Below, in pieces: positions 30,874 through 37,794 of a stretch of 38,546 nucleotides of DNA. The stretch's first letter is position 1. Each line of letters begins with the position of its first letter. The notes beneath the pieces were generated by a model. The model searched no databases. It was not told the DNA's origin and worked only from the letters and a program-made list of their open reading frames with translations. Source of the DNA: CAYXFZ01 sp964464385. GTDB lineage: Bacteria; Planctomycetota; UBA1135. Location of the stretch: positions 1-38,546 of the forward strand of contig CAYXFZ010000008.1 of the NCBI GenBank assembly GCA_964464385.1, read 5' to 3'. The position numbers were made by a program, and so were the translations under genes.

Positions 30874-32624
30874 GCCCCCTCCTTTTGCCCGTCCTTTTCT
30901 CGACCGTCTCCCTTGCTCTAGCGGCACAAGGGCCGGACGATCCGCTCTCGGGTGTCTGGAAGGGGGACATCATGACACCAAACGGGCCCTTGCCAGCCGT
31001 TTGCTGGTTTGAGCCTGATGGAGCTGGCGGCTGGACCGGCACGGCCGATACGCCGACCCAGCTTGCCTTCGGCATTCCGTGGAGTGAGGTTGCCTTTGAT
31101 GGGAAACACTTCGTTGCGAAGATTGCCCTGACCGGCGCGGTTTACGAAGCGACCCTGGCAGGGGAGACCCTCACTGGAGTTTGGAAGCAGCGCGGCGGTG
31201 AAATGCAACTTCAATGCACGCGGCAGTCCATGCCAGAAGCCCTTCCGGAGGTTCTTGCCACCCAACTTGTCGGCACTTGGGAGGGCAAGCTGGATGTCGG
31301 GCCGATTTCATTGCGGCTCGTTGTTTCATTGAAGCGGTCACCGGTCGGTACGGTATTGGGTTTCATGGCCAGCCCGGATCAGACCGCTGAGGAGTTTCCG
31401 GTTGGTCGTGTTGATTTCAAAGAGGGTCGCACGGTTCTCATCCGGGTGGGGGCCGTTTCCACGACTTTCGAAGTAGAAATTGCCGAGGATGGGGCTTCGT
31501 TCCAGGGGAAGTTTCTCCAAGGGGGGCAGACCATTCCCATCGAGATGAAAAAGGTGGCGAGTCCGACCTTGGTGCGCCGACCTCAAGAACCCAAGCCACC
31601 TTTCTCCTACCGCGTGGAGGAGGTGAATTACCAGAGCAATGCCGTTGACGTCACTTTGGCCGGCACACTGACTCTGCCTAAGGGGAAGGGGCCCTTTCCG
31701 GCCGCCCTGATGATCACCGGCTCGGGTGCACAGAATCGCGATGAGGAGATTTTTCAACACAAACCCTTTTGGGTCATTGCCGACTTTCTTACGCAGCACG
31801 GGATTGCCGTTTTGCGCGTGGACGACCGTGGGGTCGGGGGATCCACCGCGGGCTCGAATCCCAGCGCCGCGACCAGCTTCGATTTTGCCGATGATGTTGA
31901 GGCAGGTATTGCCTTCCTTGCGGCGCGGGATGAAATTGCTAACGATCGTATTGGTCTCATTGGTCATAGTGAAGGGGGAGTGATTGCGCCGATTGTGGCT
32001 GCTCACAACGATCAAGTTGCTTTTATCGTTCTTCTTGCCGGTACCGGGATTCGCGGCGCTGAACTGCTGGAATTGCAGAGTGAGTGGATCCAGCGCGCGA
32101 GCGGTGTCGCAGAGGATGAGATCACCGAGGCGCTCAAGGTTCATCGCGCTCTCATGGCAGTCTTGCTGGATGAATCGCTCACCCCCGACATCGTTGAATC
32201 GCAGATGCGCGTCCTCATTGCGGCCGATCCAAAATTCGCGGCGGCGAGTGAAGAGGATCAAGCAACCGGCATGGCTCAGGCCCTTGCACAGTTGAACAAC
32301 CCGTGGATGACGGCTTTTGTCCGCCATGATCCAGCACCCACCCTAGTGCATGTCCGTTGCCCCGTGCTGGCAGTCAACGGTGAACTTGATTTGCAGGTTC
32401 CTTGCCAAGCGAACCTTGATGCCATTGCCGCCGCGCTCAAAAAGGGCGGCAATCCAGATGTCACCGTTCAGGCATTTCCCCAGCTCAACCACCTTTTTCA
32501 GCACAGCGAAACTGGACTCGTGTCTGAGTATGGCACCCTCGAGGAAACCTTTGCGCCCGAGGTACTCGTCACCATTGCCGACTGGATTACGAGGCGCTTT
32601 CGCCCCTCGTCCAAGATTGACTAA
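30870..32624 (+). CDS. Secreted alpha/beta hydrolase with N-terminal beta-barrel-like region
   Basis: 584 residues, signal peptide LLLPVLFSTVSLALAAQ. Residues of about 22-250 contain two similar beta-rich segments (SGVWKGDI..., VGTWEGKLDV...) often seen ahead of S9/DLH-type esterases. Hydrolase domain from about 255: LAGTLTLPKGKGPFPAALMI, ITGSGAQNRDEE, AVLRVDDRGVGGS, the nucleophile elbow IGLIGHSEGG, acid Asp in AVNGELDLQV, and His in FPQLNHLFQ. The substrate is unknown. It shares ATGA with the cytosine deaminase gene, although its exported nature makes a direct role in pyrimidine breakdown unlikely; a coupled housekeeping esterase is possible. tRNA-Arg follows 31 bases later. Confidence 0.88.
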   Translation: MSPLLLPVLFSTVSLALAAQGPDDPLSGVWKGDIMTPNGPLPAVCWFEPDGAGGWTGTADTPTQLAFGIPWSEVAFDGKHFVAKIALTGAVYEATLAGETLTGVWKQRGGEMQLQCTRQSMPEALPEVLATQLVGTWEGKLDVGPISLRLVVSLKRSPVGTVLGFMASPDQTAEEFPVGRVDFKEGRTVLIRVGAVSTTFEVEIAEDGASFQGKFLQGGQTIPIEMKKVASPTLVRRPQEPKPPFSYRVEEVNYQSNAVDVTLAGTLTLPKGKGPFPAALMITGSGAQNRDEEIFQHKPFWVIADFLTQHGIAVLRVDDRGVGGSTAGSNPSAATSFDFADDVEAGIAFLAARDEIANDRIGLIGHSEGGVIAPIVAAHNDQVAFIVLLAGTGIRGAELLELQSEWIQRASGVAEDEITEALKVHRALMAVLLDESLTPDIVESQMRVLIAADPKFAAASEEDQATGMAQALAQLNNPWMTAFVRHDPAPTLVHVRCPVLAVNGELDLQVPCQANLDAIAAALKKGGNPDVTVQAFPQLNHLFQHSETGLVSEYGTLEETFAPEVLVTIADWITRRFRPSSKID

Positions 32625-32655
32625 AATACTCCTAAAGTCGTCCTTGAGGAGGTCC

Positions 32656-32732
32656 GTCCCCGTAGCTCAGCTGGATAGAGCATCGGTTTCCTAAACCGAA
32701 GGTCACACGTTCGAATCGTGTCGGGGACGCCA
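32656..32732 (+). tRNA. tRNA-Arg (anticodon CCU)
   Basis: A complete cloverleaf: acceptor GTCCCCG/CGGGGAC, D-stem GCTC/GAGC, anticodon stem TCGGT/ACCGA with loop TTCCTAA (anticodon CCT at 32690-32692), T-stem ACACG/CGTGT with loop TTCGAAT, discriminator G and encoded CCA. Reads AGG. Its 3' half is repeated at 36433-36499 and 38281-38321, so it looks like an integration site. Confidence 0.97.
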
Positions 32733-32787
32733 TTCCCTTTGTTTGGGGAGTGCTCAGAAGTTATGGGGCTCTTCAGAGGTGAAGAAC

Positions 32788-32806
32788 TTGTCCTAATTTT
32801 GTCCTA
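32788..32806. repeat. Direct repeat TTGTCCTA x2 next to the tRNA
   Basis: Two exact copies (32788-32795 and 32799-32806) with starts 11 bases apart lie 56 bases after the tRNA end. Short direct repeats in this place resemble arm-type binding sites of tyrosine recombinases, but no integrase gene is near. A diverged counterpart of this flank appears to follow the 36433 tRNA fragment. Confidence 0.55.
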
Positions 32807-32842
32807 GCTGGAATGGGCAGTCAAGCTATCTATCGTCGGCGG

Positions 32843-34687
32843 TTACTGAATTGTAAGCGCCAAGCCATTGCTTAACTTGCGTCTAGCTACATCAAAAGCC
32901 TGAGCCCATATGGGAATTCCAGAAGCGCCAGCAGGGACAAAGACCTGCCACTGAATAAATCCATTCGTATCGGAACGTCCTTTGCGTAAAGGAAAGTACG
33001 GAGGACTCAGAGCCAAATCTCCCCAGGGAGAGCTTGATGGCCCGCCACCCGCCAAAGAATAGGCGGTGTATATCAGCTTTCCAGGAGTCGTATCTGTTAC
33101 TTGAATGTTTGCTGACTGTCCCGCGCTGAGACTTGTAATGGAAAGGGTCGGGTCAGGGGGTGGCGCTTGGTTGTAATAAAACGCACCCATGTCCGTGCGT
33201 GTGCCATCTGGGTCGAGGGGAGAATTCGGGTTGCCCGTATCGATGCAAGGGGAGCCGGATTGCAAATGAACGTCCCCGTTTGCAGGATCAACAAACAACG
33301 GGTCGACATCGATGTTGCCTGTGCCCGACCAGCCACCTTTCACATCGCTGTAGGTAACATTAGGACCACCGCCATAGACATAAATTTCCGGACTCTGCGG
33401 TGCGTTGTTGCCCCAAAGTATGCAACTGTCCAGGTATAAAATTGTTGAGTAATAATATATTCCGCCGCCTTCAGTGCTAGCTGTGTTGTTCGTAAACGTG
33501 CAGTTGTCCAAGGTTGAAATGTTGCCTAAAGGGCGAAAATCGTCGCAAAAAATTCCGCCGCCTCTGGTTGCCGTATTGTCCGAAAACGTGCAGTTGTCCA
33601 AGGTTGAGGAGGAAAGCGTGGTCCAGAATATCCCGCCGCCATCGAAGCTGGCCGCGTTGTTCGTAAACGTGCAATTGTCCAATGTCGGAGATGAGGAGAA
33701 GCAATACATCCCGCCACCCCTGTAGTTAGTGTCGTTAGTCGTGAACGTGCAGTTGGCCAATGTCGGAGAGGAGGAGGAGGAAAATATCCCGCCGCCGTAA
33801 TACTGACTCGTGTTATTCGTAAACGTGCAGTTCTCCAAATTCGCGGGGGAGGCGTAGCAAAGCATCCCGCCGCCAGAGTCAGCCGTATTGGCCGTAAACG
33901 TGCAGTCCTCCAAGATCGGAGAGGAGTTATCGCAAGACATCCCTCCGCCATCGAGGCTGGCCACGTTGTTCGTAAACGTGCAGTTGTTCAAAGCCGGGGA
34001 TGAATCGTCGACAAAAAGACCACCGCCTTCCCAGGCTGTGTTGTTTGAAAATGCGCAGTTGTCCATGGTCGGAGAAGAGAAGCGGTAGCAATACATCCCG
34101 CCACCACTGTTGGAAGCCATGTTGCTCGTAAACGCGCAGTTCTTTAAGGTCGGAGAGGAATACCAGTAGCAAGACATTCCGCCGGCGTTGCCGGTAGTTG
34201 TGTTGTCCTTAAACGTGCAGTCCTCCACTATCGGGGAGGAGTTATTGCAAGACATCCCGCCACCGTAGCCGGTAGCCGTGTTGTCCTTAAACGTGCAAAA
34301 TTTTATGCTCGGGGAGGCGGAAATACAGCACACCCCGCCGCCGTTGATAGAGTTTCCATTCGTCACCGTAAACCCCTCAATTATCGAGTTGATCCCCTCG
34401 CCGCTGTCGAACGTCACAACACTTCCCGCCTGATTCCCATCAATAACCGTTGTCGCAGGACCATTCTCGCTCTTCAACGTAATCGCCTTTCCATTGAAGT
34501 TAATGTTCTCAACATAAGCCCCATCCCTGACAATCACAGTGTCTCCATTGACTACCTGGGCATCATCAATCGCCTGCTGGATTCCAGTGAAATTGCCGGA
34601 ACCACTCTGATCTACATACCAGGTGGACTGGGCAATCCCCGCTGAAGGGAAAACCAGAAAAACAAGGGAAAGGAAGGCGTGTCGCAC
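32843..34687 (-). CDS. Secreted polymorphic beta-helix (Pmp-like) protein with shared C-terminal domain
   Basis: The frame is open to TTG 34756; GTG 34687 is preferred because it starts a clean signal peptide (FLSLVFLVFPSAGIAQS), giving 614 residues. A first part (STWYVDQSGSGNFTGIQQAI, then DTVIVRDGAYVENI) is the usual opening of right-handed beta-helix proteins. Eleven full repeats plus a degenerate twelfth follow, each about 25 residues with LxNCTFTNNTA and GGGM(Y/S)C SSSP, as in chlamydial-type polymorphic membrane protein repeats. After an LDPDGTRTDMGAFYY segment comes the 102-residue shared domain (32843-33151), closest to the carboxyl end of the protein at 6289. Likely surface-exposed. 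No autotransporter barrel is present. It is the first gene after tRNA-Arg, inside the suspected element. Confidence 0.85.
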   Translation of the reverse strand: MRHAFLSLVFLVFPSAGIAQSTWYVDQSGSGNFTGIQQAIDDAQVVNGDTVIVRDGAYVENINFNGKAITLKSENGPATTVIDGNQAGSVVTFDSGEGINSIIEGFTVTNGNSINGGGVCCISASPSIKFCTFKDNTATGYGGGMSCNNSSPIVEDCTFKDNTTTGNAGGMSCYWYSSPTLKNCAFTSNMASNSGGGMYCYRFSSPTMDNCAFSNNTAWEGGGLFVDDSSPALNNCTFTNNVASLDGGGMSCDNSSPILEDCTFTANTADSGGGMLCYASPANLENCTFTNNTSQYYGGGIFSSSSSPTLANCTFTTNDTNYRGGGMYCFSSSPTLDNCTFTNNAASFDGGGIFWTTLSSSTLDNCTFSDNTATRGGGIFCDDFRPLGNISTLDNCTFTNNTASTEGGGIYYYSTILYLDSCILWGNNAPQSPEIYVYGGGPNVTYSDVKGGWSGTGNIDVDPLFVDPANGDVHLQSGSPCIDTGNPNSPLDPDGTRTDMGAFYYNQAPPPDPTLSITSLSAGQSANIQVTDTTPGKLIYTAYSLAGGGPSSSPWGDLALSPPYFPLRKGRSDTNGFIQWQVFVPAGASGIPIWAQAFDVARRKLSNGLALTIQ

Positions 34688-34802
34688 AGTAAGGGGAGGA
34701 GCTGGAAAAACTCTCCTCCAGTCTATTAAAGAAAGAAAATCTCTGTTTGGAGACAAAATCCACCAGCTTTTGGGCTCTTAAACAAGATTGTTCCCATTTT
34801 GT

Positions 34803-34931
34803 TCATGATTTTGTTTCGACTAGCTCGTCTTTCCAATTCAAGCCTTTTTCGATGTAATACGGATTGCCGTCATCCCAGGATTCAACGGTATGCCCGCACC
34901 CATCGCAGGTAAAGATCACTTGCTGTGCCAT
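34803..34931 (-). CDS. Small zinc-ribbon-like protein (42 aa)
   Basis: Short frame from ATG 34931 to TGA 34803. The protein begins MAQQVIFTCDGCGHTVESWD and continues DGNPYYIEKG. The CDGCG knuckle followed by W-x-DGNPYY is a pattern I associate with small planctomycete zinc-finger proteins of about 70 residues that end with a second CxxC; here the second knuckle is missing, so the gene may be a shortened copy. No SD is visible. Base composition and codons are normal for coding sequence, but a chance frame of this size cannot be excluded. Confidence 0.5.
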   Translation of the reverse strand: MAQQVIFTCDGCGHTVESWDDGNPYYIEKGLNWKDELVETKS

Positions 34932-35002
34932 AGCTGAATGATAGGTTCCCTACCGGGAAGATACTGTAATTTCAAGGGCAAGCCGAAGGCTAAGATGACA
35001 GG

Positions 35003-36199
35003 GTGCATTCCGAATTCCGCAAAAACTGGACGCTCGACGAAGATTTCGTCTTCCTGAACCACGGTTCTTTCGGAGCCGTCCCCAAGGCTGTGCAGGAGCA
35101 CCAGGCCGGACTTCGGGAGCGGCTGGCATCCCAGCCGGTTCGCTTCCTTGCCAGGGAATTGTCTATGGCCCTCGCAGAGAGCCGTCTTGCCCTAGCCTCC
35201 TTCGTGGGTTGCCTAACTGAAGACTTGGTCCTGATTCCCAATGCCACTTTCGGGGTCAACTCGGTCCTCCATGCCTACCCGTTCCGGCAAGGGGACCGTG
35301 TGCTGGTCACCGACCACGAATACAACGCCTGCCGGAACGCATTGGACGCCGCCGCGGAGCGAGCGGGAGTGGGTGTGGATGTGGTGGCTTTGCCTTTTCC
35401 TCCTGGTTCCGGAGAAGAAATTACCGATGCCGTTTTGAGAGCTGTTCGGCCCGAAACCCGTCTCGCCCTTTTGGACCACATCACCTCGCCGACTGGGCTG
35501 CTCATGCCGATCGAGGATCTGGTTTCAGGAATGAAGGAGAGCGGTGTTCATGTCCTGGTGGACGGAGCCCACGGCCCGGGACATGTCCCGCTCGACCTCG
35601 AGGCTCTTGGCGCGGATTTTTACACCGGGAACTGCCACAAGTGGATGGGCACTCCCCTTGGAACCGCCCTGCTTCACTGCCGGCGGGAGCATCAGGAATG
35701 GTTGCGCCCCCCGGTTGTCTCCCACGGTCGAAACACCCCACTCGAGAACGGTCGCACACGATTCCAGGAAGAGTTCGAGTGGACAGGAACCTTCGACCCG
35801 ACCCCGTGGATGTGCATTCCGGTTGCCATTTCCGTCATGGGGAAAATGGTGTCTGGAGGATGGTCGGAAGTCATGACCCGCAATCGCTCCCTAGCCGTGG
35901 AGGCTCGCGACCTGCTGGGGGAGGGCTTCGAGCAGGAGCCTAAGGTGCCGAACGACCTTCTCTCCGCCATGGTTTCCTTCCGATTGCCGGACGGGGACGC
36001 GGACGCTTTGCACGGGCGACTTGTGGATGCGGGGTTCGAAGTCCCCGTGATGCCCTGGCCCCCGACACCGCCTGGCGGCCACCAGGGCCGAATCCTCCGA
36101 GTTTCTTGTCAGCTCTACAACGACTTGTCCGACTATGAACGCCTGCTCGATGTTTTGCCCGGGCTCGTCCTGGAACCCGCCCGGGAATCAGGGCAATGA
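35003..36199 (+). CDS. Class V PLP aminotransferase, isopenicillin-N-epimerase-like
   Basis: 398 residues from GTG 35003; the ATG at 34995 is out of frame. Fold type I PLP enzyme: opening FRKNWTLDEDFVFLNHGSFGAVP, ATFGVNSVLHA, DHEYNACRNAL, LLDHITSPTGLLMP, the cofactor Asp/His in VLVDGAHGPGHVPLDLEALG, and the PLP lysine in YTGNCHKWMGTP. The pattern matches the CefD/NifS-like group labelled isopenicillin N epimerase in genomes. Members include cysteine-sulfinate and ergothioneine C-S lyases, so the substrate is open. No cyclase or transporter of a known pathway accompanies it. It lies between the tRNA gene and the second tRNA fragment, so it is a candidate cargo gene. Confidence 0.88.
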   Translation: MHSEFRKNWTLDEDFVFLNHGSFGAVPKAVQEHQAGLRERLASQPVRFLARELSMALAESRLALASFVGCLTEDLVLIPNATFGVNSVLHAYPFRQGDRVLVTDHEYNACRNALDAAAERAGVGVDVVALPFPPGSGEEITDAVLRAVRPETRLALLDHITSPTGLLMPIEDLVSGMKESGVHVLVDGAHGPGHVPLDLEALGADFYTGNCHKWMGTPLGTALLHCRREHQEWLRPPVVSHGRNTPLENGRTRFQEEFEWTGTFDPTPWMCIPVAISVMGKMVSGGWSEVMTRNRSLAVEARDLLGEGFEQEPKVPNDLLSAMVSFRLPDGDADALHGRLVDAGFEVPVMPWPPTPPGGHQGRILRVSCQLYNDLSDYERLLDVLPGLVLEPARESGQ

Positions 36200-36678
36200 A
36201 GCCCTTGCTCGACATACAGTTTATAGACCTTGGGATTCTGGCAATTGATTTCATTAATCGAGCAGGTTCCTCCCGGACACAACTGCAATGAATTTGCTAT
36301 GAAATGACCCTTAGGTTGGCATTTGACAGCATCCCACTGCTTTCCAAGGAGCCGTCGTAAGAATATTAAATAAAAGATCTTGCGGCTATAAACCTTTGCC
36401 AGATAAGGCTTTCGGAATTGTGGATTTTCTGATTCCTAAACCGAAGGCCGCACGTGGGCTAGGCCGCGCGCCCCTCGTCGAATCGTGTCGGGGACGCCAT
36501 CCCCTTATGGTTTTCGGAGGACACTAGAAGCAGTATCCATGGCCAAATTTTGGCTCAGTTGGAAGGAGTGGTCAATTGCTTTGTTGCTGGCGTGGCAAGG
36601 AACTTCTCTTCACCTATTGAGAATAGGAAACGCGAGATTGGTTCTAAGCTCGGAATCTGGGAATTCCCATTGTGGAAA
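36200..36678. other. Gene-free stretch with a tRNA fragment
   Basis: About 480 bases between the aminotransferase and the kelch gene. It is visibly more AT-rich than the flanking genes up to about 36430. It holds the tRNA-Arg 3' fragment at 36433-36499 followed by a flank that resembles the flank of the complete tRNA. Small frames here (for example 36485-36682) show no family resemblance. I see no terminator for either neighbour. Confidence 0.6.
36433..36499 (+). repeat. Disrupted copy of the tRNA-Arg 3' half (att-like copy 2)
   Basis: Starts exactly at the anticodon loop (TTCCTAAACCGAAGG) and ends with the encoded CCA. It differs from the tRNA at two bases in the first 22, then carries a GC-rich insertion of about 22 bases (36455-36476) inside the T-loop, then matches the tRNA perfectly from TCGAATCGTG through the CCA. 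The bases after it (AAATTTTGGCTCAGTTGG and so on, to about 36590) look like a diverged form of the complete tRNA's flank. Confidence 0.85.
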
Positions 36679-37794
36679 TTAATAACTCCACATAGAGCCA
36701 CGCGGAAACACCCCGGGACCATCCGGGTAGGTGCCCGGGTTGAAACCCCCGAGCAGGAACAGGCGCTCTCCGTCGGAAGCAACTTGCCCATGGTCCAATG
36801 GGGAGTCGGGCACCGAGGTTCCAGTTTTCAAGAGCGACCAGGATTCAGAATTGGGGCGATAGAGCCAGATTCCCGGGCGATCCCCCGGGCCGGGATAAAA
36901 CCCGAACAACACCAGACCGCCGAGTTTTTCCACCGGACAGAGGAACCCATGGTCCAAGTTCGGTGGGTTTGAAGGGGTATCCACCAAGCTCCATGCCAAA
37001 GCATGGAAATCAAAATGCCATGTCTCGGCCCTCGCATCGTCTTCCGGGGAGCCGCCGCTGAGCACGGTCACCCCCGACAAGGTGTCGCGGGCCATCTTCA
37101 CATGGTCCTGGGGTTGGGGAAGGAGGGAGCCCTCTGGCGAGTCGAGTTTGGTCCATCGCAAATCATCCATGCCGAGAAGCCAGGTGTCGCGAAGAGGGTT
37201 TTGTTTCCCGTCCCGCCCTCCAAAAACCATGACCTGGTCGGTGACCGGGTCGTAGACCATGCCATGTTTTGATCTGGGGGGCGGAGAAAGGCCGAGAGTC
37301 TCCAACTGAGTCCACTTGGTCTCGGATCCATCCAAGGCCCAGATGTCGCCGAAGGTGGTCTCCATATTCGTGCCTCCGAAAAGAACCAAGCGCGCTCTAC
37401 TGGAGTCCAGGACCATGGTGTGGGAAATCCTGGACCCGGGGCTTAAGGCTTCCTCGCCCACGACAAGATTCCATTCCGGAGATCCAGGGGACCATGCCCA
37501 AGTCTCCGGGCGAATATTCCAGTTTCCGTCATGGCCTCCGTGAAGGAAAAAAACCTTGCGGCCCGGATCCCAGCTCATCGCGGAGTCCACTTTTGGGCCA
37601 CTCGTTTGCACTGCCAACGCTTTCCAGCCGAATTCATCGGATTGAGAGCAGGAAATCATGCCGGAGCACAGGCACATCCCCAGCCAAAGTACGCTTTGGA
37701 CACGAATCTTTTCCACATGGCGGCCGAGAGAAGCCTGCACCGCCTCCCAGGCCGGGGCCAGGAAGAGGGCGAAAAGAAGGGAAAGTGATTTCAT
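36679..37794 (-). CDS. Kelch-repeat propeller protein, exported
   Basis: 371 residues from ATG 37794. Kelch blades follow one another: MSWDPGRKVFFLHGG, HTMVLDSSRARLVLFGG, HGMVYDPVTDQVMVFGG, the degenerate DTLSGVTVLSGG, GFLCPVEKLGGLVLFG and GERLFLLGG, each with a downstream TWxW or WTxL turn; about six blades close a propeller. Two signal-like segments are present: residues 1-20 and residues 33-49, the second ending in the lipobox GMISC (C49). A start at GTG 37716 would make it a plain lipoprotein, so the true start is uncertain. Binding partner unknown. It lies between the second and third tRNA fragments. Confidence 0.82.
   Translation of the reverse strand: MKSLSLLFALFLAPAWEAVQASLGRHVEKIRVQSVLWLGMCLCSGMISCSQSDEFGWKALAVQTSGPKVDSAMSWDPGRKVFFLHGGHDGNWNIRPETWAWSPGSPEWNLVVGEEALSPGSRISHTMVLDSSRARLVLFGGTNMETTFGDIWALDGSETKWTQLETLGLSPPPRSKHGMVYDPVTDQVMVFGGRDGKQNPLRDTWLLGMDDLRWTKLDSPEGSLLPQPQDHVKMARDTLSGVTVLSGGSPEDDARAETWHFDFHALAWSLVDTPSNPPNLDHGFLCPVEKLGGLVLFGFYPGPGDRPGIWLYRPNSESWSLLKTGTSVPDSPLDHGQVASDGERLFLLGGFNPGTYPDGPGVFPRGSMWSY

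Noticed and set aside
31338..32327. 329-codon minus-strand frame
   Set aside because: Antisense to the alpha/beta hydrolase; no motif.
33450..34320. CRISPR-like spaced repeats
   Set aside because: The recurring bases are codons of the beta-helix repeats in an open frame; units are diverged and the spacing follows protein repeats. No cas genes and no other array are in the window.
36485..36682. 65-codon plus frame after the second tRNA fragment
   Set aside because: Starts within the repeat flank and has no recognisable domain or SD.
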